Assembly: GCF_000715075.1 (NCBI RefSeq)
Contig: NC_134087.1
Location: forward strand, 105,687,161 to 105,751,160
Origin: Nicotiana tabacum
Taxonomy: Eukaryota > Streptophyta > Magnoliopsida > Solanales > Solanaceae
Direction of reading: 5' to 3'
Length of the DNA: 64,000 bases
Under the pieces are notes generated by a model, which saw only the letters and a list, made by a program, of their open reading frames with translations, made no database searches and was not told the origin of the DNA. Position numbers and translations under genes: made by a program. Positions 46,299 through 56,331 of this stretch are shown here, one piece after another. Positions within the stretch are counted from its first letter, which is position 1, and the number at the start of each line of letters is the position of its first letter.

Positions 46299-48990
46299 TG
46301 TTACACCCCAAGTTTTCATACGTGAGAGTACATCGTAAGTCATTGATGTAAGCTCAGAAATGAGATTCTATTTGGAAGCAAATAAAGTAAGTTAATAATG
46401 TTACCTTGGAGGTTACAAATATTTAAGATCATGAATAACGATTACCAAGAGGGTTGGAAATCTTAGAAGCTAAACCAATTGAAGAAAATAAGTTTCGTCG
46501 AAAGTCGACAAGTTTCGAATGTTATAACATGTACTTTGGGGTGAGACTAGGGTTATTAACATGATAAGGAGGTTATTCTATGAGTTATTTTAGTCGTATG
46601 ATATTCATTTTCTACATTTTGAAGGCAAGCAAGTTGTGGAACAAGAGTTGGCAAAGGTCATCACAAGTTACATTCATAAATTTGCTGAAATTTAGGTCAA
46701 ATGTATCTGAGAATTTCTCCAAATATACTTGGCCTAATGGGGTGTTCTACCTACCAAATTGAAGGTCTACGAGTCTAGTTTCTAACGCATTAAACCGTTT
46801 GTCAATACGACATCGGAGTAGAGAGATATTCGCATTTTCGCGAGACCGCGCAAGCATCTCCCAATGGGACCCACTTAGGCGGTGGTTGACCTACTTCAAT
46901 TTATAAACGATTTGGACGCCTATTTTTGCTCATTTTCAACTAAATTTCGTCTCCAAACTTCTCCTAACCCTCCTAAACATATATCACAAGGGTTTGAAGT
47001 GATTCCAAAGTGATTACACCATATTTCAACATCAAAACTTAGTTCTAGTGAAGAACAACACCTCTTTGAGGTTGTGTTGTCATTGAGGATTGTTGTGGGC
47101 TGTATTTGGATGAAATTCCAAGTTGTTGCTGCTTTATAAGGTGATTATAACAACCTACTAATTGTGCTTAAGCTTGCTTGTATGTTGGTTAAGTTGTTAG
47201 GATGATAAACTATAAGATAATACTTGGACTAGCTTAAGTCACTTCTATGGTGTTGTATTGCTATTAAGGGTTGTTGTAAAATGAATATAACTTGGATTTT
47301 GACTTGAAGTTACTGTAGGAGGTATGTATATTATGTTCTTGCTTGTGCCTAAGGTTATCTTGATATTGATTAAGTGAAATGGATGGGCTAGACCTGAACT
47401 AGTGAATAAAGTTGCTAGTTGGGGATAGTTGAAGTTGTGGATTATTTTCGTTGTTATAAATATATGGTATAAGGCTGGAATCATTGATTAATGACTTCAT
47501 TATCAAGTTAATGATACTTTTATGTTGAAGTAAGAAGTCTATAAGGATTGATAAGGGGTATACGGATTCCAATCGGAGTTTGCCGCTCGTCGTAATGTAG
47601 TTGTGACTTGTTGTGGTTATATGGTGTCTTGATATTGATAATTATGTATTGATGGATTGCTCTGGTCATTGTTGTTGGTATATGGTATTGGAGGAGGCCC
47701 TTGTTACAATGGAGATGCTGCCCAAATTTACGTAAACGAGCTACTAGCTTAAGTTATAGACTTAGCCTTTGCTCAGCACTGATTTTGAATCTCCTTATAC
47801 TATGATAGATTGAGTTGACTTGTTTGAAGAGTTGCTTGGAAGGGATTAAGGACTCAACGGGTTTAAGGTATGTTAAGGCACTTTCTTCTTTCTTTTGGCA
47901 TGGTCTAAAATGAAATGAACATAAACGATACGCTATTTCATAATGACTCTACTCCTAGCAACTAAGGTTGTCCATGTTGTTCTTTCCTTATAAAATTATT
48001 CTAAACAAGTGTGTATGATCCTTAAATCCTACTAAGGTTCATATTGATGGTAGGGATGTCCATAATGTTCTTAAGTCACTCCAAAAGGTTTAGAAGATGA
48101 TTCCATGAGTCTAGCATGCATTATATATAGTATCTATTTTACTCTACCGAGCCGCGCTATAGTCGGCCGAGTACGACACCTATTGTGCAACCACTAATCA
48201 GTTGGGTTTACCGAGCTCCACGTGGCCAGGTACGATTCTACCGAACCTTATGATGGTCGGGTACGCTTTTACCGAGTCCTCTTTGAGGCCGGGTACGATA
48301 TGATGATGATGCCCACAGAGGCGAATGTTTTAAAAAGTTTATGTATATATATGTATTATGCATTTCATATCAGTAACCCCCAGAGGCACTCTGATGTTAC
48401 AGGTTGTATCTCCTTTATCTCTCTCTTTACATTACTGTTCTTGTTTATGCTTTCCTGCCTAACATACTCGGTACTTTATTTGTACTGACGTCCCTTTTGC
48501 CTGGGGATGCTGCATTTCATGCCCGCAGGTCCCGATTGATAGGTTGACAGTCCTCCTAGTAGGCTATTAGCTCAGCGAAGGTGTTGGTGCACTCCACTTG
48601 CTCCGGAGTTGCCTATTTGGTCAGTATGCTTTGGATATGTATTGATTGATATGGCGGGGCCCTGTCCCGACCTTTATGATTTTATGTACTCTTAGAGGCT
48701 TGTAGACATATGTCAGGTGTATGGATAATTGTATGGCCTTGTCGGCCTATGTTTCGAGTTTACTAATGGTCATGTCGGCCTTATAGGCCCGTATGTCACA
48801 TATATTAGTTTGTATATCATGTTGGGTCTTCATATGTTGACTATTCCCTTATGTTTTATTCTTGTTATCTCAGGACGAGTTTTCTAGCTCATTTACTCAT
48901 GATAACATGATAAAAAAGATATGTTACGTTGGTACTCGGTTGAGTAAGGTACCGGGTGCCCGTCGCGGCCCTTCGGTTTGGGTCGTGACA
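46299..48990 (+). repeat. 3' LTR of element D
   Basis: Near-identical to 39695-42387. The four-fold module is at 48144-48298, with a few G-to-A changes relative to the 5' copy. Confidence 0.93.
48144..48298 (+). repeat. Four-fold LTR repeat module (3' LTR of D)
   Basis: Counterpart of 41542-41694. Confidence 0.82.
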
Positions 48991-48995
48991 TTATG

Positions 48996-49327
48996 AGTTT
49001 GCTTTGCCACCCAACTTGTCGAGTGTGCATCCAGTATTTCATGTTTCTATGCTCTGAAAGTATATTGGGATCCGTCTCATGTTCTGGATTTCAGCACGGT
49101 TCAGTTGGATGGTGATATGACTTATGATGTGGAGCCAACAACTATTTTGGAGCGTTAGGTTCGAAAGTTGAGGTCAAAGGATATAGCTTCAGTAAAAGTG
49201 CAGTGGAGGGTCGGCCCGTGGAGGAGGCTACTTGGGAGACCGAGCGGGAGATGCAGAGCAGATATCCTCACCTATTTGAGGCTTCAGGTATGTTTCTTGA
49301 CTTATTCGAGGACGAACGTTTGTTTAA
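48996..49327 (+). pseudogene. Element C internal 1 integrase C-terminus and chromodomain, after the D insertion
   Basis: Continues the frame cut at 39694: EFALPPNLSSVHPVFHVSML, a stop, then GDPSHVLDFSTVQLDGDM in a shifted frame, and TILER-TAG-VRKLRSKDIASVKVQW. The second half of the chromodomain (EEATWETER-like, YPHLFEASG) is in another frame. The PPT-side motif TTCGAGGACGAA lies at 49305-49316. Confidence 0.85.
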
Positions 49328-49338
49328 GTTGGGGAAGA
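49328..49338 (+). other. Polypurine tract before LTR2 of C
   Basis: GTTGGGGAAGA directly before TGTGATGACTCGG. Confidence 0.75.
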
Positions 49339-52027
49339 TGTGATGACTCGGCCAGTCATCTCATAAATTACCGCTCTGTTTCCCCTATTTCTACTTCTTA
49401 TTGCTTTGTCTATTGGTTCTATATGTGATTTGGTTAGTTGGCTCAGGTTCAGAAAGGATTTGGTAAGGTTTGAGACACTTAGTCTCTTTTGAGGAAGCTT
49501 AAGTTGGAAAAGTCAACCGGATGTTAGCTTAGGTGTTAGAGGGATCGGATGTGAGTTCCGATGGTTCGGATAGCTTCGGGAGGTGATTTGGGACTTAGGC
49601 ACGTAATCAAAATTTTTTTTGGAGGTTCAGAGTAGATTTAGGCTTGAATTGGCGAAGTTGATATTTTGGTGATTTCTGGTTGGTAGGTGAGATTTTGATA
49701 TAGGGGTTGGAATGGAATTCCAAGAGTTGCAGTAGTTCCGTGGTGTCATTTGGGATGCGTGTGCAAAATTTTAGGTCATTCAAACGTGGTTTGGTTGGGT
49801 TTTTGATCAAAAGTGGAATTCGAAAGATTTTGGAAACTTAGGCTTGAATCCGATGTGTTTTGGTTGATTCGATGTTGTTTGAGGTGTTTTGAAGATTTGT
49901 ATAAGTTTGAATAAGGTTATGGGATATGTTTGCACTTTTGGTTGAGGTCCCGGGGGCCTCGGGGTGATTTCAGATGGTTGACGGAGAAGTTTGGAAATTT
50001 TGGTGAGTTGCAGATTTTCTGCTTCTGGTATTTCCGCACCTGCGATTGGCGCAGATGTGGAATATTCATCGCAGATGTGGAAAGTGGGACTTAAGTAAGG
50101 ACCGTAGATGCAGTGGTTTTGACCGCAAATGCGATACCGCAGAAGCGGGAATTGGGCCACACATGCGAAATTCCTGGGCCAGAAAGTATAAATTGTTTCC
50201 TTCGCGATTTTTTGAGCTATTCCACCCTTTTTAAGTCGGTTTTGGAGCTTTTTGGACGATTTTGAAGAAGGATTTCAAGGGAACTTCATTGAGGTAAGGA
50301 TTTTGGACCTAAAACTCGTTCTTATGGTATTATTTTACGGATTAGAGCTATAATTAATGGAATTAAGGGTTAAAAATTGGGAAAACTAGGGCTTGGTATT
50401 GGAGACCTAGGCTTGAGGATTTGAGGGACCATTTTTGGTCGGATTTTGGTACTTTTGATATGTGTAAACTCATGGGGAGATGAGGAATCTATTGATATGA
50501 ATTTTGTCGAATTCCGAGGTATGGGCCCGGGGTCGGGTTTTGGTAATTTCGGGATTTAAGTTGTAAATTGATTATTTTCGCTTGGGCTTCGTTCCCTTAG
50601 CATATTTTGACATCGTGATTCTGATTTTGGATAGATTCTACATGAGTGGAGGCCGATTCGAGGGGCAAAGGCATCGCCGGCTAGAGTTTGGACTGGATTG
50701 AGTTGAGTAATGGTTGTAAATGATATCCTGAGGGTATAAAACCCCAGATTTGTACATCGTTGTGCTATATTGAGGTGATGTACACACTTGATGACGAGTG
50801 TGGGGTCGTACACGGTTGGGGATTGTGACTTAGTCCGTCCCGAATGACTATTTTGCAGTGTATTTGACTGAAATCTATTTGTGAACATCATGTTTGGGGC
50901 TGAATGTCATATTTGGGCCTAGTGCCATCTATTTGAACCCTTAGGGGATTTTTATTGATATTTCCTCACCGTTTTGACTTTATACTTGAACTCAGTCATG
51001 TTATATTCCACTATTTTCATAACTCAGCCATGTTTACTCTGTTTTAACACTTAAAATGATCTTTTAAATGATATGTTGAGTTGAGAATCATGTTTTGCTA
51101 TTGCCCGAGTGGCTTGTGAAGATTTTGACTAAGTAAGGCCAGGGGCCTATGTTTTGAGGAAACACTGATTATGATTATGAGGCCGATGTCCTGAGATATG
51201 TGCGCCACAAGTTGGCTTGTTGATGTTAGTTCGAGAGCCTTGTAATGATGCCACGAGATGGCTTGATTTTACACTGGGGCCGTAAGGGGCCCCTCCAGGA
51301 GTCTGCACACCCCTAGTGAGTGCGGGTACCCATTGTGATATGAGATGTAGCCCAAAGGGCTGGTATTGTTGACATTGTGCCCGAGGGGCAATCCTTTATG
51401 TGCTTATCTGGCTTATTTGTCTGTCATTTACCTGTTTAATTGTTGAATAGCCATTTCTTGAAGTTTAAAACTGAACTTATATGATTTTACATATCTTTAT
51501 TGAATCATTGTTCTTACCTGTTTTACTACTTCATTATAGCCTATAATGTGCCTTACGTGATTTCCCGCTTTCAGTCTTTATTTATGATTATTACTCACTG
51601 AGTTGGAGTACTCAATTTACTCCCTGTACCCCGTGTGTAGATTCAGGCATTGCTGATCCTGCCAGTACGAGTTGAGAGCTCCTGGCAGACTTTGGAGTCC
51701 ATGAGGTAGCTGCTTGGCATCTGCAGTTCCGTGTTTCTCCCCCTTTATCATTCTATCTCTTTATCAAACATTTTGTAATAGCTTATAGACTTATCAGACT
51801 TGTATTAGGATTGATAGATGCTCATGACTAGTGACACCCCGGTATCGGGCTGTGTTGGGTTTATCTTTTGCAACTGTACTATTAAATGTTCACTTTTGGA
51901 TTAATTATCATGTTTTAAACTTAAATTTGTATTGTTTGATTGCTTAAAACGGAAATGGGAAGTGTCGGCTGGCTTTGTCTTCACGAGAGGTGCCATCACG
52001 ACTGGGTTCGGGTTTAGGGTCATGACA
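49339..52027 (+). repeat. LTR2 (middle LTR) of element C
   Basis: Full-length LTR that serves as 3' LTR of internal 1 and 5' LTR of internal 2. About 100 bases of the CG-rich zone (near 50045) are missing relative to LTR1 and LTR3. Ends GGTCATGACA. Confidence 0.92.
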
Positions 52028-52030
52028 AGT

Positions 52031-52042
52031 TGGTATCAGAGC
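52031..52042 (+). other. Primer binding site of internal 2 of C
   Basis: TGGTATCAGAGC, three bases after LTR2. Confidence 0.92.
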
Positions 52043-52228
52043 CTAGGTTACATAGGTCTCACGAGTCATGAGCAGGTTTAGTAGAGTCTCTCATATCGGT
52101 ACGGAGATGTTTGTATTTATCCTCGAGAGGCTACAGAACCTTTAGGAAAAACTTCATATTCTTGAGATTCTTGTCGTGCGAATTTGTTGATCCGAGCACT
52201 AAACTTATGTTATTCTATTCTTTCACAG

Positions 52229-53097
52229 ATGATGAGGACACACACTACCGGTCAGGATAGACGACCACCAGTGCCACCACCTGTGGTCACTAGAGGCCGA
52301 GGACGCGGTCGTGGTCACGATAGGGGCAGAGGTATGGCCCGTACAGTATCTAGGGCAGCACTTATAGATCCACCAGCCGCCCCAGTTCAGGATCAGGTCC
52401 TAGTTATGGACGCTCCTACAGCACCAACTCAGGCACTAGCTTTGCCTATTGTGATTTCGGGTCTTCAGGAGGCCTTGGCTCGGATTCTATCAGTTTGCAC
52501 TGTCCTAGCTCAGGCGGTTTCAGACACTACAGTCGCAGCTACTTCTTAGGCCGGGGGAGGCAATCAGAGTCCCCCCGCTCGCACACCTTAGCAGGTCGTG
52601 CAGGGACTTCAGACGCTGGAGGCACATCCAGCCCAGCCGATTGTAGCTGCTCAAGACTATGTAGTTCCTGCCATGCCATAGGACGAGCATAGTAGGTTGT
52701 AGAGGTTTGGTAGACTTCAGCCTCCGATCTTTAGTGGTGCAGAAGGCGAGGATGCCCAGGCTTTCTTGAATAAGTGTTAGAGGATGTTTCATACAACGGG
52801 TATTTTGGAGACTAACGGGGTCTCTTTCACTACATATTAGTTTTCTAGAGCTGCCTTCACTTGGTGGGAGACTTTTGAGAGGCATAGGCTTGTTGGTGCA
52901 GCACCCCTTCTGGCAATAGTTCTCCGTTCTCTTTCTGGAGAAGTATGTGTCGCAGTCTCGTAGAGAGGAGCTGCGTAGGGAGTTTGAGTGGTTGCGTCAG
53001 GGAGAGATGACTGTGACGCAGTATTAGATGAGGTTCTCCAAGTTAGATCGTCATGCTATTTGGTATGTTCCGATAGATAGAGAGAGGATTAGGAGGT
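52229..53097 (+). pseudogene. Element C internal 2 gag, truncated
   Basis: ATG 52229 opens 107 codons (MMRTHTTGQDRRPPVPP, a Gly/Arg-rich RGRGRGRGHDRGRG tract, GLQEALARILSVCTVLAQ), ended by a TAG at 52547. Later capsid traces (RFGRLQPPIFSGAEGEDAQA, AAFTWWETFER) contain several stops. The frame ends at RERIRR near 53097, where about 0.9 kb equivalent to 35900-36810 of internal 1 has been deleted, removing the rest of gag, the zinc knuckle and the protease active site. Confidence 0.85.
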
Positions 53098-54165
53098 CCC
53101 GAATGCTATTTGGCTCGTCATGTATAGTGGATTTTGGTGTCATTTTGGGCATAGATAGGCTATCTCCGTGTCGTGCTATTCTAGACTATCATGTTAAGAC
53201 AGTCACATTGGCTATACTAGGTGTGCCATGAATTGAGTGGCGAGATGTGAGTGATTATGTTTTTAGTAGAGTGATCTCATTCTTGAAGGCCCAACATATG
53301 GTTGGGAAGGGTTGTCTTTTGTATCTAGCCTTTGTGAGGGATGTCGGTGTTGAGACTCCCAATATTGATTTTGTCCAGTTGTGAGGGATTTCCCGATGTG
53401 TTTCTTGCAGACCTGCCGGGCATGCCGCCAGACAGGGATATTGATTTTGGTATTGACCTGGTGCCGGACACTCAGCCCATTTCTCTTCCACCGTATCGTA
53501 TGGCACCTGCAGAGTTGAAGGAGTTAAAGGAGAAGCTTCAGGAACTCCTTGATAAGGGGTTCATTCGGCCTAGTGTGTCACCTTGAGGTGCGCTGGTTCT
53601 TTTTGTGAAGAAGAAGGATGACACAATGAGGATGTGTATTGATTATATGCAATTGAACAAAGTAACAGTTAAGAACAAGTATCCTTTGCCTCGTATTAAT
53701 GATTTATTCGACCAACTTCAGGGAGCGAGGGTATTCTCCAAGATTGATCTCCGTTAAAGTTATCACTAGTTGAAGATCAGGGACTCGGATATTCTTAAGC
53801 TAGCTTTCAGGACCCGATATGGTCATTATGAGTTCTTGGTGATGTCTTTTGGGATGACTAATGCCCCAGCAACATTCATGCATTTGATGAACAACATGTT
53901 CCGGCCTTATCTCGACTCGTTTGTCATAGTATTCATTGATGATATTCTGGTATATTCGTGTAGTCAGGAGGAGAACACGGAGCATTTGAGAGTTGTGTTG
54001 CAGAGATTGAGGGAGGAGAATCTTTATGCAAAATTCTCCAAGTGTGAGTTTTGGCTCAGTTCAGTGGCTTTCTTGGGGCACGTGGCATCCAGCGAGGGTA
54101 TTCAGGTTGATCTGAAGAAGATAGAGGTGGTTCAGAGTTGGCCCAGACCATCCTCAACCACATAG
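53098..54165 (+). pseudogene. Element C internal 2 protease end and reverse transcriptase
   Basis: Resumes inside the protease (VDFGVILGIDRLSPCRAILD). RT fingers: [20 protein letters not shown] and [17 protein letters not shown] (to 53586, then TGA replacing Trp). Palm: [27 protein letters not shown] with two stops at 53756 and 53767, then open from 53770: [15 protein letters not shown] and [13 protein letters not shown] (FIDD at 53932-53943). Ends in a TAG at 54163. Confidence 0.88.
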
Positions 54166-54777
54166 ATTGGCAACTTTCTTGGTTTGGCGGGTTATTATCG
54201 ACGGTTTGTTCAGGTATTCTCGTCTATCGCATCGCCCTTGACCAAGTTGACTCAGAAGGGTGCTTCATTTGTATGGTCGAATGAGTGTGAGGAGAGCTTT
54301 CAGAAGCTCAAGACAGCCTTGACCACAGCTCCAGTGTTAGTTTTGCCATCAGATTCAGGTTCATATACCGTGTATTGTGATGCTTCGAGAGTTGGTATTG
54401 GTTGTGTATTGATGTAGCAGGTCAGAGTTATTGCTCATGCTTCTTGTCAGTTGAAGCCCCATGAGAAGAACTACCCCGTTCATGATTTGGAGTTGGTTGC
54501 CATAGTTCATGAGTTGAAGATTTGGAGGCATTACTTGTATGGCGTGTCTTGTGAGGTGTTTACTGATCCTCATAGCCTCCAGCACTTGTTCAAGCATAAG
54601 GATCTTAATTTGAGGCATCGGAGATGGTTGGAGTTGATAAAGGATTATGATATCACTATATTGTACCATTCGGGAAAGGCCAATGTGGTGGCCGATGCAT
54701 TGAGCCGAAAGGCGGTGAGTGTGGGGAGTTTGGCATGTATTCCAGTTGGGGAGAGACCTCTTGTAGTTGATGTTTAG
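54166..54777 (+). pseudogene. Element C internal 2 RNase H
   Basis: [34 protein letters not shown] then TAG at 54415, [40 protein letters not shown] and [16 protein letters not shown]. The TDH triad reads TDP here. The stop after GCVLM lies at the same codon as in internal 1 (38109). Confidence 0.87.
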
Positions 54778-55835
54778 GCTTTGGCCAATCGGTTCGTGAG
54801 GTTAGATATTTTGGAGCCCAGTCGGGTATTGGCTTGTGTGCTTTCTCGGTCTTCCTTATATGATCGCATCAGAGTGTGCAAGTATGGTGATCCGCATTTG
54901 TTTGTCCTTAAGGACAGGGTTCAGCACGACGCGCCAGAGATGTGACTATTGGTGATGATGGGGTGTTGAGGATGCATGGCAGGATATGTGTGCCCAATAT
55001 AGATGGGCTTCGGGAGTTGATTTTGGAGGAGGTCCATAGCTCGCGGTATTCCATTCATCCGGGTGCCACGAAGATATATCAGGATTTGAGGTAGCACTAT
55101 TGGTGGAGGAGAATGAAGGAAGACATTGTGGGATTTGTAGCTCGGTGTCTCAATTTCTAGCAGGTAAAATATGAGCATCAGAGATCGGGTGGCTTGCTTT
55201 AGCGGATGGATATTCCAGAGTGGAAGTGGGAGCGAATCACTATGGACTTTGTAGTTGGACTTCCACGGACTTTGAAGAAGTTCGATGCTATTTGGATGAT
55301 TGTGGATCGGCTGACCAAGTCCGCACACTTCCTTCCTGTGTGTACTACCTATTCTTCAGAGCAGTTGGCAGAGATCTATATCTGGGAGATTGTTCGTTTG
55401 CATGGTGTCCCAATTTCCATCATTTTAGATAGGGGCACTCAGTTTACTTTACAGTTTTGGAGGTCTGTGCAGCGAGAGTTGGGTTCTTAGGTTGAGTTGA
55501 GCACAACTTTTCACCCTCAGACGGACGGGCAGTCCGAGTGCACTATTTAGATATTGGAGGACATGTTGCGTTCTTGTGTCATTGATTTCGGAGGGTCATG
55601 CGATCATTTTCTACTGCTTGCAGAGTTTGATTATAACAACAACTACTAGTCGAGTATTCAGATGGCTTCATATAAGGCTTTGTATAAGAGGCGCTGTAGA
55701 TCTCCAATTGGTTGGTTTGAGCCGGGTGAGGCTAGGCTGTAGGGGACAGACTTGGTGCAGGATGATTTAGAAAAGGTGAAAGTGATTCAATAGAGGCTTC
55801 GTAAAGCGCAGTCGAGACAGAAGAGTTATGCAGAC
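54778..55835 (+). pseudogene. Element C internal 2 integrase
   Basis: Linker with a one-base deletion near 54930. Finger region SIHPGATKIYQDLR, TAG, HYWWRRMKEDIVGFVARCLN with TAG replacing Gln at 55157, so the finger is broken. Core: MDIPEWKWERITMDFVVGLP (first Asp), ILDRGTQFTLQFW (second Asp), TAG at 55488, STTFHPQTDGQSECTI, TAG, ILEDML. More stops follow at 55648, 55741 and 55791. Confidence 0.86.
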
Positions 55836-56313
55836 ATGAAGGTTCGGGATGTGTCCTACATGGTTGGCGAGAAGGTTCTGTTGAAGGTTTCGCCCATGAA
55901 GGGTGTTATGAGATTTGGGAAGAAAGGTAAATTGAGTCCTCGGTTCATTTGGCCTTGTGAGGTGCTTTGGAGGATTGGGGAGGTGCCTTTTGAGCTTGCT
56001 TTGCCACCCAGATTGTCGAGTGTGCATCTGGTAATTCATGTTTCTATGCTCCGGAAGTATATTGGGGATTCATCCCATGTTCTAGATTTCAGCCCGGTTC
56101 AGTTGGATGGTGATTTGACTTATGATGTGGATGCATCACCTATTTTGGAGCATTAGGTTCGAAAGTTGAGGTCAAAGGATTAGCTTCAGTAAAAGTGCAG
56201 TGGAGAGGTCGGCCCGTGGAGGAGGCTACCTGGGAGACCGAGCGGGAGATGTGGAGCAGATATCCTCAAATATTTGAGGCTCAAGTATGTTTCTTGACTC
56301 ATTCGAGGACGTT
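55836..56313 (+). pseudogene. Element C internal 2 integrase C-terminus and chromodomain
   Basis: Open from 55836 to 56156: MVGEKVLLKVSPMKGVMRFG, GKLSPRFIWPCEVLWRIGEV, SSVHLVIHVSMLRKYIGDSS and HVLDFSPVQLDGDLTYDVD. After a TAG at 56154, VRKLRSKD and, after a shift, VQWRGRPVEEATWETEREM form the chromodomain core. The PPT-side palindrome is damaged (TTCGAGGACG then GTTTG) at about 56302. Confidence 0.87.
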
Positions 56314-56331
56314 TGTTTAAGTTGGGGAGGA

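Larger units (their letters stand above)
39695..48990 (+). mobile_element. Non-autonomous gypsy derivative (LARD-like), element D
   Basis: 9.3 kb, TSD TTATG (39690-39694 and 48991-48995). LTRs 39695-42387 and 46299-48990 differ at about two dozen substitutions and one indel by eye, so about 99% identity and a recent insertion. Primer binding site and polypurine tract are intact, but the 3.9-kb internal region shows no gag or pol. The LTR module and PPT-side palindrome match element B, suggesting B-type elements supplied the proteins. It splits the integrase gene of element C internal 1. Confidence 0.92.
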
